Shown here: piece after piece, positions 8,161 to 18,511 of the stretch
Layout: each line of letters begins with the position of its first letter
Numbering within the stretch: position 1 is the first letter of the stretch
Source of the DNA: DATBVX01 sp963724625
Lineage (GTDB): Bacteria; Pseudomonadota; Gammaproteobacteria; Steroidobacterales; Steroidobacteraceae
Length of the DNA: 64,000 bases
Assembly: GCA_963724625.1 (NCBI GenBank)
Contig: CAVRVO010000003.1
Span: forward strand, 1-64,000
Direction: 5' to 3'
Made by a program: the position numbers and the translations under genes
Notes under the pieces: model-generated
The model's input: the letters and a program-made list of their open reading frames with translations, nothing else
Databases searched by the model: none
Told to the model about the DNA's origin: nothing

Positions 8161-8180
8161 GGGACAATTTTTTTGTTCCC
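8161..8180. repeat. Short inverted repeat with T-rich loop
   Basis: GGGACAA at 8161-8167 pairs with TTGTTCCC at 8173-8180 with one bulged base, around an oligo-T centre. It lies between the YCII gene start (8090) and the lectin gene end (8295). As a hairpin it could help end transcription of the lectin gene on the minus strand, or it could be a dispersed palindromic repeat. Confidence 0.4.
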
Positions 8181-8234
8181 GCGCCTTCGCCCGGGTCAAG
8201 ACGTCGAGGATCGATGCTGGCGCGAGAGCGCAGT

Positions 8235-8263
8235 CGCCGGGCAGATCGATCTGCTGCCCGGCG
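8235..8263 (-). terminator. Strong GC hairpin downstream of the lectin gene
   Basis: CGCCGGGCA (8235-8243) and TGCCCGGCG (8255-8263) are perfect 9-bp arms around an 11-base loop that is itself partly self-complementary (AGATCGATCT). It lies 31 bases past the stop of the minus-strand lectin gene. No T-run follows on the minus strand, so it is a stem-type or 3'-end-stabilising element more than a textbook terminator. Confidence 0.45.
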
Positions 8264-8294
8264 CTGCGGTGTGGCTGTTGAGGTTGCTCGGGTT

Positions 8295-9762
8295 CTACGG
8301 CCCGATCGGGACAATCTTGGCCGTGTACATGAACTCGATGTTGGAGCCGCGCATCTCATGATCACCGCTGAAGTTCTTGCCCGGGACGACCGCGTAGTTT
8401 GCATGCGCGACCGCAGCGAGGAAGAGCCTGATGTTCAGCAGCGCCAACCGGTACTGAGCGCGATCGTGGAACGCGATCGCAACGTCGACCAGACCCTTCA
8501 GCGCGGCGTACTGGAGCTTGGGCAGGGCCGTCTTTGAAGCGACCACCGAGGCTTGCAGTACCTGCAGCTTGTATCGCGTCAGTTCGGCCATGCTCTTGCG
8601 AGTGAGCTGCGCGTTGCCGTCGGCAGCCGCGCCGGGATGAATTCGCAGACCGACGAAGTGAAACGAACCGCTGAGAACTTTGCCGCGTGAGCTGCCGCAC
8701 CCATCGGTCACTTCGGTCACCGCGCCCTGGAAGCGGCCCGTGCCGAGCACGCTTTCCGGCATGTCAGCACGATCGGCGGACTGCCATCCCACCACGTCCC
8801 GATGCGACACATCAGGATCGGTTGTGGAACTGCATGCATACAAATTCCCGGGCAGCACATCTTCAGTCAGGTTTTCAACGTCGATCACGCCCTGCGTGGA
8901 TCTGTACACCCTGGGTCTCGGTTTCGATGACGAAGAAGTCAGGATGACCGCACAGGTACGGCGGCAAGATCGCCGCACCGTCGAACAGCACCAGTGGCTC
9001 AACGCCACAGCGACTCGGATCGTCGTGAATCAGAAATGTGCGCGCCGTCAGAGTGGCGTCTGCCGCGACCACCGCGTTCGGCGGGAACGTCTGAACCTGG
9101 GCGCCCGTCGGGTTGCACCCGGGCCCATCGGCCGTACAGTTAGTTGCAGGCACGGTGACCTTGTCGCCGTACTCGATGATGTAGCCCCACACATTGCCCA
9201 GAGCACCTTCGTCATTCCATCCGAATGCGCCGCCCAGGCCGATTGCCAGGAAATCTTCGGAGGCAAGATTGTCCGCGTTGGGAGTGCGGATGAGATTGTT
9301 GGGTTCGCCGTTTAGCCAGTGCGTGTATGGTGAGGCCGAATTCTGCGCAGCAATGGCCTCACCATTGAGCCAGACCCAGCCGCAACCGGGTTCGGGAGGG
9401 GGGGTAACCGTGGTGCACGGCTCCTGGAAGCCGCCAACCCAGAGCTCGGTACCGGTGATTGGCGCATGTGGCGCAGTCAAAGTGGCCTGACGCAAGTCGC
9501 GTAGGAATTCATCTTCTGCCAGCGAGCCAATCGTCGCGAGATGACCTTTGACCTTTATTCCGCCACCGAGATCGAGCTCGTGCTGTTCTGCCGCAATCTT
9601 TGCGGCTTGCCACGTGATCTTGTTGGCGATAACGACCTGGTAGTAGCGCTCGTCAAACTGCACCGGCTGCGGTGGAGGTGGGTCCGTCGCCCACGTTTTC
9701 ATTGCTGCCAATGCGAGCGCAGCGGCCGCGAAGGAATGGAATCCTCTTTTTCTCGTGAACAT
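8295..9762 (-). pseudogene. Secreted C-type-lectin-domain protein, frameshifted
   Basis: The ATG at 9762 starts a Sec signal peptide (MFTRKRGFHSFAAAALAL). Residues about 30-200 form a C-type lectin-like domain: ITWQAAKIAAEQHEL, GHLATIGSLAEDEFLRDL, WVGGF, GWVWLNGE, the carbohydrate/Ca-site-like WLNGEPNN, then GWNDEGALGNVWGYIIEYG. After VIETETQ the frame breaks at a GGG run near 8910. The continuation, YRSTQGVIDVENLTEDVLPG through KIVPIGP, is one base out and ends at 8295. The C-terminal part (about 200 residues) is unfamiliar. If intact, the protein would be about 489 residues and exported. Sugar or protein binding is inferred from the EPN motif. Confidence 0.65.
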
Positions 9763-10014
9763 TGCCCGATCCCCCAGTGATTCAGTAGTTATGAGAGTAA
9801 CCGGGCGGGTTGGTAGGACCACCCTGTCTCTTCCCAGCAAGCCTGTTGCAGTGCGTGCTTGAGCTCGATCGAATCGTCGCGTGTGTATCTTGTTGAAAAC
9901 GACGCATTCGATCGTGGGCTAGGATGCCTACAAGCCACCAGCAAGGCAATACGTTCCTGAGCGCGCGGCTAGTTCAATTTGAAGCTCGCAGCTTGCGCGT
10001 GATACTTCGCCGCC

Positions 10015-13000
10015 TTATCCGGGTTGCCCCATCCCCTGATACAGCTGTGCAAGCCAGCGATCGGAGCTCTTCACATAATAGGGCAGCACGCCTTCGGTCC
10101 CGTGCAAAACGCCATTGCTTTTCAGAAGCAGCCCTTCGGCCTGTGGATACTCCTTCATCCCCGCGAGCGCTGCGCCCTCGGCCGTCGCGGCACTCGCAAC
10201 GCGCCAGTGATCTGAACCCAGCGACTTGATGAACACGGCTTGCGCCGCAGTGGCGAGTCCCCGCGCCTCATCGAAACGATGCGACTCGATCAGTGCGCCC
10301 GCAAGAAGCGTCATGGTGCTGGCGACATCCGGGTGCTCCGGCCCGAGGGCTTTCTTCCGCAACTCCAATGCCTGGCGCAGCAACGGTTCAGCCCCAACGA
10401 TGTCGCCGGCCTCCATCATCCACATCCCGATATTGTTCATCGCTCGTGCGACGGAGGGATGTTCCGCGCCCAGCGCATGCTTGTTGATCTCCAGGGACTC
10501 CTTCGACAGCGCGATGGCGGCTTTCACGTCGCCCTTGTCATGCATGACGAAGGCGAGGTTGTTAAGTGTCGTCGCCACGTCCGGATGAGTGGCGCCCAGC
10601 AGTTTTCGCTGCATCTCCAGGGCTTTGTTGTAGAGGGACTGCGCCTCGTTGTAGCGGCGCTGCTCGTAGAGTGCACCGGCAACATTGTTCAGCCCCATTG
10701 CGATCTCTGGATGCTCGCTCCCCAGCAAGCGTTGCTTCATGGCGAGCGCTTCGCGAAACAGTTGTTCCGCTTCCTTGGTCTGGCCGGTCTCATCGATCAC
10801 GAACCCGAGATTGTTCAGCGCTTCGGCGAGCTGGGGATGAGGGCCGTTGTACAGTTCCCGGCGCATGGCCACGGCTTTGCGTAGCAGCGCGGCCGCATCC
10901 TCGTACTGCCCCTGGTCGTAAAGATTGAGCGCCAGGCCCTCCATGCTTTGCGCGACTTCGGGGCTGCGCGCGCCGACGAGCTTCGTGCGCAATGCGAGCG
11001 CCTCGCGAAACAGCGGCTCTGCGGCGGCAAAATCGCCCGTGCGGCCGAGCAGATCGGCGAGTTCATAGACGCTCTTGGCGGTGTCGACATTCTCATTGCC
11101 GAGCATCTCGCGGCGTAACGCCAGCGCTTGCCGGCACATCTGCTGCGCCTGATCGTACTCGGCCTTCAGTTTGAGCACTTCGCAGAGCCGATCCTGTGAC
11201 CGCGCGACCTCCAGATGCTTGTCGCCATACAGAGCGCGGCGCTTTTCGAGGCCACTGCGCAGCAATGGGACGGCCTGGTCGTAGAGGCCGAGGCTCGTAT
11301 AGACCGCGCCCATCGTTTCCATGAGCGTTGCCTGGATGGCCGGCTGCGCCGTCAACTCCTTATTAATACGCGTGGCGCCCTTGTCCATGATTTCGCGGGC
11401 CGTGATCGAGTTGCCGCGCGCTTCGCTGGGATCAGCCACGTTGAACAGGCCGACCATGAAATCGGTGGTCTGCTTGGCCGTTTCGGCTTCAATCTCGGCG
11501 TGCTTTCGCGCTTGATTTGCAGCGTCGCGTTGGTGGGTGGCGAAGAAGGCGGACAGACCCGCGATCACGGCCAGAGCGGCCACCGCAGCGACGACGCCGG
11601 TCCTGAGGCGTTGGGCGCGACGCTGACGGGCAATCGAGGCCCCGATGAAGACGGCTTCAGTTTCGCGCAGCTCGATTCCGTGCTCGACCAGGGACTCGGC
11701 CTCGAGCAGCGGCTTGCCGGGGGGCAGCAATAGATCCGTCGGCTTGTTTTCGGCTTCCCACCGCTGTGCCGCTGTTGCGATGCGCGCACGAACGCGAAGG
11801 TTCTCGCGATTCTGTGCGACCCAATCCATGACGCGCGGCCAATGCCAGAGGAGTGCTTCGTGAGCGACAGTGACGACTGCACTGCCGTCATCGGCAAGCT
11901 CAGTCACGAACAGGCGATTCTCGACGAAGGTATCGACCAGCGCACGGCTCTTGCCCTTGGACAGATCAGACCAGGCCGCACGCTTGCGGCCGATCGTCTC
12001 GTGTCCGTCCTGTTCGATACTGACGAGCGCGTTCAGGATCTTCGGTAGTTCCGACTCGACGTCGTCGGGCAGATCCTTGAACACGGTTTCGGCGCGCTGT
12101 GCGAGTGAGCCCTCGACGCCGCCCAGTGCCTTGTAGGCGGCCAGCGTGAGCATTCCATCTTCGCTGCGGCGTTGGTACAACTCCTCCAGCGTGAACTGCA
12201 GGAGCGGCAGGATTTCAGGACGCTCGGCTGCAGCGTCGCGCAGCATGTCGTCCAACCGTTCGTTGCTGGCTGGATCTTCCTCGAAGTGCAGCCCTGCCGC
12301 ACGCGTCGGCAGGCGGATCATCTGGCCGATCTCGCTCGCCGTGGGCGGCATCAGATCGTATTGCCCGGCGCCTTCCTTCAGCGCCGACAGCTTGGGAAAG
12401 TTCGCGAGTCGTGGGTAGAAGTCGCTGCGCAGAGTACAGATGACCCAGACCCGGTCGCTACGGGCGAACGCATCGAGGACATCGACGAACGCCTCCCGGT
12501 GCCCGGGCTGGGTTTCCTCGTGCGTGAACAGTTCCTCCGTCTGGTCGATGACCAGCGCGAGTCGACCGTTTGCCTTGCCTTCGCCGTAGCCTCACGCGTC
12601 AGGGCATTTCGTACGAAGGCAATTGCTGACTGCGGTGATTGGCGCAGCATCTGCGCAAGTTCGTCCGGGCCGCTCCCCTCGACGTCCAACAAGGGCAACG
12701 CGTCTTCGCGGAGCAGTGCTTTGGCAAGTCCGGTGAAGATGTCGCCACGCACGTCGGTCGGCCTGAAGACCGCACGCCGCCAGAAGTCGACGCCTTCAAT
12801 GACGCCTGGCCTGGTCAGCATCGGCAGCACGCCCGCGCGAACCACCGATGATTTGCCGCCGCCGCTCATGCCGAGGATCAGGACAAACGAACGTCCATCG
12901 GCTGCCTGGTTGCGCAGAGCCTGCAGGACGTCTGACACGGCCCGCGTTCTGCCAAAGAATACCGGCGCATGCTCGAACTCGAACGCGGCCAGCCCACGGA

Positions 13001-13622
13001 ATGGGGATCCCTTCTTCCACACAGCGCGCGCTTCAGAAGTGGCGGTGACGCTGCGTGGTAGCTGCCGATCAATCAACCGGCGCAGGTGATTTTCCAGCAG
13101 GATTTCGAAGTCGCTCGGTGACTCGTAGGGATGAAAAGCGGCGAGCACCGTTCCCTCAGTCCGGTCGTGGAACCACTTGTCGATGAACTCGTCGAGCTTC
13201 TTCTTCTGCCCCAGCCGCTCCATCAGGTCTTTTTCGTCGTCCAGCCGGACAGACGGCGGCGCAGTGCGTCGATAGACGAGCAGGTCCGGTTTTCCATTCC
13301 GGCGAAAAGCTGCCACGGCTTCTTCGAATTCGTACTCGGTGCCGGATTCGTATCGCGATCCGTCTGCACGCGTGAATTGCGCGGAAAGGCGGGTGCCGAG
13401 GCGCGACCAGAGTATCGCTATGACGACGTCAGCTTCTGACGGGTTGGCGATCTGCTGTTGAAAGGTTGAGGTGGCGAGGAGCGGTTCGTGCTCCCACCGA
13501 ACAGAATCGAGTACGACCCTGCCTGTGTACTCGCTTTGCAGCCGCTCGATGACCCGGCCGGCCAACGCGCGTTCTTCGTAGACATCACCCGGCGAGGAAA
13601 TGAAGAATCGCAGCGTCTTCAC
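10015..13622 (-). pseudogene. DUF4062 - STAND NTPase - TPR protein, one frameshift
   Basis: The ATG at 13622 begins a DUF4062 domain (residues about 1-115: LRFFISSPGDVYEERALAG, ADVVIAILWSRLG). A linker leads to PFRGLAAFEFEHAPVFFGR and the Walker A GMSGGGKSS (251-259). The nSTAND1-type Walker B, LALVIDQTEELF, comes directly after a one-base loss near 12580. The rest, in the second frame, runs to 10015: a winged-helix-like part, a membrane helix (GVVAAVAALAVIAGLSAFF), then about ten kinesin-light-chain-type TPR units (LRKAVAMRRELYNGPHPQLA and similar). The repaired length is about 1202 residues. STAND proteins are ligand-triggered switches used in signalling, conflict and antiphage systems. No effector other than DUF4062 is visible. 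Confidence 0.75.
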
Positions 13623-13828
13623 AGTAAGCTCTTATGACAGCGAATCACCACGCCGACGACAGGCTGTCCCAGGCAGCCTGTCTATTTCCGCGCAGGCACG
13701 TATCGAACTGACTCTACACCGAAAATTCATTGCAAACACCAAGGCGTGGTGGTCTCGGGATCAATCGACCTGGCGAAGCCGTCATTCAGGATCGGATAAG
13801 CTGCCGACTTTGGGATGGGGGCACAGGT

Positions 13829-15118
13829 TTGATCACACGCCGTACATTTCTGGCCCAGTCGGCCTGCGGTGCGTCAACACTGATCGCGATAGCCCCGGCA
13901 TGGGCTGCAGTGAAAGCCGATGCACCTCCTGGGTCGACTCAGATCTTCTCGAACGCGCGCGGTCGCTGCTCGAGCAGGCACCCTTGATTGATACCCACAA
14001 CGACCTTCCCACGATGTTCATCGAGCTCAGCGCCGGAGATCTGACTCGCTTTGATCTCACAGTCCGCCAACCTACGTTGTGCGCAGACATTCCGGCACTG
14101 CGTGAGGGCAGGGTAGGCGCGCAGTACTGGTCGATCTTCGTGGAGTCGGCGACTCAGAAATCCCATGTCTCCCTTCACGAGGCGTTGCGGGAGTTCGACG
14201 TAGCGCTTCGCTTCATGCACGGGACAGCGGGATTCGAGCAGGCACGCACCGCCGACGATATCGAGCGCATTGGCCAAGCCGGCAAGATCGCCTGTCTCTG
14301 GGCGTGGAAGGCGGGCACATGATTGAGAACTCGCCCGCCGCGCTCAGGGTCTTTCTATGAGCTGGGTGCGCGCTACATGACGCTAACCCACTGGGACAAC
14401 ATCGACTGGGCGGATGCCGCAACCGACCGCCCTGAACACTACGGGCTGACCGATCTCGGTAAGCAACTCGTTCGCGAGATGAACCGGCTTGGCATGTTTG
14501 TGGATCTGTCGCACGTGAGTGCAGACACCATGCGCGACGCATTGCACGTTACTCGCGCGCCTGTGATCTTCTCTCACTCCAATGCGTACGCTATCAATCC
14601 GCACCCCCGCAACGTGCCGGACGATGTGCTTCGGCTCGTTCGCGATAATGGCGGTGTGGTGCACGTAAACTTCATTCGGCCGTTCGTATCACCCGAAGGG
14701 TCAGGCTTGGGAAGATAAACGAGCCGTCGCCTTGCGGGACCAGCGCGGACGGCTCGCGGATCAGGCTTCCATCGATAAAGCCATCGCGGTCTGGGAAAAA
14801 TCGGTTGGCCCCGCGCGCGCGGACATCGGTGATGTTGCGGATCATATCGAGCACATTCGCAAGATAGCCGGTGTTGATCACATCGGGATCGGGGCGGACT
14901 ACTACCACGCTGACGAGAGCGACATGGCAACCGGCCTCGGCAACGTGACGCGATATCCGTACCTGTTCGCAGAGTTGCTACGCCGCCGCTACTCCGATGA
15001 AGACGTCCTGAAGATCGCTGGCCGCAATCATCTTCGGGCGATGCGCCGGATGGAGATGGTCGCTGCAGAAATTCAGCGCACCGACCCGCCGCTGGTCAGC
15101 GAAGGGAAAGCTAGCTAG
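13829..15118 (+). pseudogene. Tat-exported M19 membrane dipeptidase, multiply frameshifted
   Basis: A probable TTG start at 13829 begins LITRRTFLAQSACGA, a twin-arginine signal. The M19 dipeptidase body follows in pieces: LIDTHNDLPTMFIE (HxD zinc ligands), LGVEGGHMIENSPAALRVF (bridging Glu), YMTLTHWDNIDWADAATD, MFVDLSHVSADTM, VIFSHSNAYAINPHPRNVP, then VDHIGIGADYYH and NHLRAMRRMEMVA. The pieces need frame changes near 13935, 14291, 14352 and 14695. All zinc-binding motifs survive, so the family is certain, but the gene is interrupted as written. It overlaps the convergent DedA-rhodanese gene by eight bases. It is the third M19 gene in the window. Confidence 0.75.
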
Positions 15119-16034
15119 CGAACTTGTCCAGCGGCAAACCCTGCCTTTGCCAGGCCTCGACGCCGCCGGCGAGAGGCCTGACGTTATGGAATCCTCGCTG
15201 TTGCAGCTTTCGCGCCGCGATCGCGGCGGAGGCCTCATTGGGGCAGTCGCAATAGATGACGACTTCCTGGTTCACGGGCAACGACAGATTCGAGACATCG
15301 GGTGCGTAGATGCTGCCTGGGATCCAGCCCGATGATCGACGCCGGTCGTCGCTGCGAACGTCAAGGACAGTCACGGGCGATCCGGACTCGAGGAGTGCGT
15401 GCAGGTCGAACGGCGAGATGCGCGCCATCCGGAAGCGAACCAGAAAGAGATGACGGCGCCACCACTTGACGGCGATGAAGATCATCAGGGCCACTATCAG
15501 CAGTATCACCGCGTAGCGCCCAAGCAGCTCGAGCTGCGTCAGGACCGCGTCGACTGCGCCGTGAAAGATCGCGCCCAGCGCGATCGCGCCGCACGCCCAA
15601 AGCGCGGCGCCGATGGCGTCATAAAACACAAACCGCCTGAGGCTCGTGCCGGTTTCGCCGGCGAGTGTCGTCGCCACTGCCGCGAATCCCGGAATGTACT
15701 TGGCAAAGATGAGGGAGGGCGCTCCCCATCGGTCATAGGCACGGCGAGTCGTGCCAACGCAAGAATCCGGAGACAGCGACAGCTTGCACATCAGGCGCAG
15801 GAGCGATGGGCCAAAACGCCTGCCGCCCGCGAACCAGAGCAGATCCGCGACCACGGTCGCGAAGATCGCCACAATCGCGATGGGCAGCAGGGAATGGTTC
15901 GCTTCGACCGCCAGGGCGGCGGTCGCGATCATCGGCGCATAAGCCGGGAAGGGTAGTCCGCCCTGGTCGAGCAGAACGCAGATGAACACCACCCACAGCC
16001 CGTAGGCCTCAATGATGTGTATGAGCGCTTCCAT
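15111..16034 (-). CDS. DedA-family membrane protein fused to a rhodanese domain
   Basis: A 307-residue protein from the ATG at 16034 (a TTG three codons upstream is an alternative). Residues about 1-195 form the DedA/SNARE-associated domain, with LLDQGGLPFPAYAPMI, GRRFGPSLLRLMCK, FAKYIPGFAAVATTLAG and several membrane segments. Residues about 205-300 are a rhodanese domain (VTVLDVRSDDRRRSSGWIPG, NEVVIYCDCPNE-like with active-site Cys in YCDCPNE, and ARKLQQRGFHNVRPLAGG). DedA proteins act in envelope lipid-carrier flipping and proton homeostasis; rhodaneses move sulfane sulfur. The fusion is known in proteobacteria, but its joint function is not defined. Confidence 0.85.
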   Translation of the reverse strand: MEALIHIIEAYGLWVVFICVLLDQGGLPFPAYAPMIATAALAVEANHSLLPIAIVAIFATVVADLLWFAGGRRFGPSLLRLMCKLSLSPDSCVGTTRRAYDRWGAPSLIFAKYIPGFAAVATTLAGETGTSLRRFVFYDAIGAALWACGAIALGAIFHGAVDAVLTQLELLGRYAVILLIVALMIFIAVKWWRRHLFLVRFRMARISPFDLHALLESGSPVTVLDVRSDDRRRSSGWIPGSIYAPDVSNLSLPVNQEVVIYCDCPNEASAAIAARKLQQRGFHNVRPLAGGVEAWQRQGLPLDKFAS

Positions 16035-16106
16035 GAATCGCAAGCTTCGCGAGCAGGTCGGACCACAATAGTCGCACCTGCGTTGGTTCGGCGCGAAGTT
16101 CGGTGT

Positions 16107-17207
16107 CTACCGATTCTTGAGCGCGGGGCTGTATGCCCACCCGAACTGAAAACCGATGTCGGGTGTGTTGTCGATGTTCTGCAGATTTTCCGTGATGCCG
16201 AAGGACAGGACAGCGCCGCCCATGCGGTGGTAGAACCCGAGGCTCAGCTGGTATTTGGTCGATCGCAGCTCGCTGAGGTCTGTGTCCTCTTCCGAATAGA
16301 TGCTCGGGCTGACGTATCCCTGCAGGATCAAATGCGTGTCCGGAGTGAAGCGATGCTCATAGCCGAGCACGAGCGTGGGCACGACCTGGGCATCGGTCGG
16401 TGTGATGCTCGTCGTTCCATCGTAGTACACGCCGGCCATGCTCACGTAGTACGCGTGATGCTCGGCGAAGTGCTGCAACGTCGCCTCGACGCCGAAGTCG
16501 GTGTGTCCCGTCGACAGCAGTGCGCGACGTCCCTGGAGCGGCACTTTGATCGCTGTCTCCACGACGAGATCCCATCCTTTGAACAATTCGAAGCCTGAAT
16601 AGCGAACGCCAACCGTAGGGTCGAGCAGGCCGCCGCTGGTCTGTGCCTCGAACGCAGCGACTTGCGCGGATTTCAAGTCGAGGATCAGGTTGACGTCGTT
16701 GCGACTGGCGGCTTTGCGCCCGAAGGTGCTGAAGCCGAACGTCTCATGAAACTGCTCGATACTGCTGTCTAGGAAGCCGCCGGTGTACGAGACCCCACTG
16801 ACGATCAGGTAAGCGCTCCATTGCCGGGCGAACTTGTAGTGAAAGGTCACATCGAGTTCGGCGAGCTCGAGATCCACGAGGTAGTTCTCGCCCGGCAGGT
16901 CCCGAATCGCCTGCAGTTCCGTCGGCCCTAGCTCGCGACGGGTAGGCAAACCGCTCAGGTATTGCTCCACCTCGGGGCTCAGGGCCCACGTATTCTGATA
17001 GGCCAGCTCAGTTTCGATCGCCCAGGCGCCCTTTGGCAACGACACAGCGTGCGCGGGACGCATGTCGAGCCGCAGGAACCCGAACGAGGTCAGGTCACGC
17101 GCGCGCAGTAGTCCGAAGTACCCGCCGTCGTCCGCCCAAAGCGATCCGCTATGGGTGGTGAGGAGCCAAGAGCAGACGAGCAGGGTCGCGATTCGATGTC
17201 TGTTCAT
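16107..17207 (-). CDS. DUF3187 outer-membrane-type protein
   Basis: A 366-residue protein with a Sec signal peptide (cleavage near SLWA-DD). The mature chain begins FGLLRARDLTSFGFLRLDMR, then alternates short polar turns and amphipathic strands (GAWAIETELAYQNTW, FHYKFARQWSAYLIVSG, TPTLVLGYEHRF-like segments), ending in an aromatic-rich strand. This fits the DUF3187 family of predicted outer-membrane beta-barrels. A barrel pore or assembly role is inferred. It stands alone between the DedA-rhodanese gene and the TauD-like gene on the same strand. Confidence 0.7.
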   Translation of the reverse strand: MNRHRIATLLVCSWLLTTHSGSLWADDGGYFGLLRARDLTSFGFLRLDMRPAHAVSLPKGAWAIETELAYQNTWALSPEVEQYLSGLPTRRELGPTELQAIRDLPGENYLVDLELAELDVTFHYKFARQWSAYLIVSGVSYTGGFLDSSIEQFHETFGFSTFGRKAASRNDVNLILDLKSAQVAAFEAQTSGGLLDPTVGVRYSGFELFKGWDLVVETAIKVPLQGRRALLSTGHTDFGVEATLQHFAEHHAYYVSMAGVYYDGTTSITPTDAQVVPTLVLGYEHRFTPDTHLILQGYVSPSIYSEEDTDLSELRSTKYQLSLGFYHRMGGAVLSFGITENLQNIDNTPDIGFQFGWAYSPALKNR

Positions 17208-17360
17208 CGTGGAGACACTCCTTACGATTTACAGGAATGCTTCGTTCGACGTTTGGTCAGATCAGCGGCCGAGTCGGATTCTAGGGCAGGGTGATGGTGG
17301 CATCGTATTGTCCTTAGGTGTTGGTCTTGTGTCCGGGGACTGACGACGGCGCTGTGATCG

Positions 17361-18287
17361 CTAGCGCGGGACCTCACCCGCGATGGTCGTGCGGTACATC
17401 TCGCGACGGTAGCCGTCGTAATCGTTGAACGCCTGGTGAACACACAGGCGGTTATCCCAAAGGACGAGCGTCTTTGGCTCCCAGCGCAGCCTGCAGGTGA
17501 ACGCCGGCTGTGTAATGTGCTGGGCGAGAAAGTGCAGGATCGGCGCCGACTCCTCCGGCCGCAGCCCCTCGAGGCCAATCGCGTATGAGCTGTCGCAGTA
17601 CAAGGCTTGTTCGCCGGTGACGGGGTGTGTGCGCACCAGCGGATGAAAATTCCCGCGCACCTTCGCAGCCAGATCGTCGGATATCTGCTCGGCGTCACGC
17701 GTCGCCGCGAGTCGCCCGATCGGATTGTCGCGCTCTTCGGCGTTGCGCTGTGCTGACTTGAGCACATCGCGCATGGACATGTGCACTTTGAGACGGGCAA
17801 TTGTTTCGCGCATCCCGTCGCTCAGCATCCTGTAGGCAAGCGCCAGATTCGCCCAGATGGTGTCGCCGCCGAAGGGCGGGATCACGATTGCGTACAGCGT
17901 ACTGATGGAGGGCGGCTCGCGCAGGAACGGTGAGTCGGTGTGCCAGCCCTCGCCGAATACCATGGCGGACCGGTCATCCGCCTCCTTGATAATTGGTTGC
18001 ACGTCGCGATAGCCGGGCACACCTTGTGTGTACGCATCCTCGGCGAAGGGACCAAAGCGCAGGCTGAACGCCGCGTGATCCGCGTGCGTGATGTCCTGGT
18101 CGCGGAGATAGATCATCTTGTGGTGAAACAGCGCATGCCGCACCTCGGCAAACTGCTCATCGGTAATATTTGCCACTGCGACGTTGCGGATCTCTGCGCC
18201 CATCGCCGCTGCGAGCGGATGTGCCTCGATGTGGCGGTAGTCGTGTGCCCTGTTGTCGAAGCCGCCATGGGGGTGAAGCTGGTGCAT
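17361..18287 (-). CDS. TauD/TfdA-family Fe(II)/2-oxoglutarate dioxygenase
   Basis: A 308-residue protein starting MHQLHPHGGFDNRAHDYRH. The Fe(II) facial triad is visible: His116 and Asp118 in GWHTDSPF, and distal His284 in NRLCVHQAFND. Arg295 or Arg299 is positioned to bind 2-oxoglutarate. The N-terminal HPLAAAMGAEIRNV is the usual TauD entry. Family members hydroxylate sulfonates, chlorophenoxy acids, carnitine precursors and alkyl sulfates. No transporter or sulfur gene is next to it, so the substrate cannot be named. Confidence 0.88.
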   Translation of the reverse strand: MHQLHPHGGFDNRAHDYRHIEAHPLAAAMGAEIRNVAVANITDEQFAEVRHALFHHKMIYLRDQDITHADHAAFSLRFGPFAEDAYTQGVPGYRDVQPIIKEADDRSAMVFGEGWHTDSPFLREPPSISTLYAIVIPPFGGDTIWANLALAYRMLSDGMRETIARLKVHMSMRDVLKSAQRNAEERDNPIGRLAATRDAEQISDDLAAKVRGNFHPLVRTHPVTGEQALYCDSSYAIGLEGLRPEESAPILHFLAQHITQPAFTCRLRWEPKTLVLWDNRLCVHQAFNDYDGYRREMYRTTIAGEVPR

Positions 18288-18511
18288 CGGTCCTTAGTCT
18301 AGCGCTGGTAGCGTTCAATGGTCGCGACCCACATTGCGTAAGACAAGCACGGACTAGGATCGTAGGCTTTTTCCCGCTTTCGGCAGCGTGCCCCCCGGGC
18401 CTAGTGTCAGAGATGCTAAGAACGTTTCGGTCACCACCTCCCGATGGAGCTGCCTTAGTTCAGAGCGCACGCGGGCATGTGGACGTACCGAACCGGATCG
18501 CTGAGGGAGAT

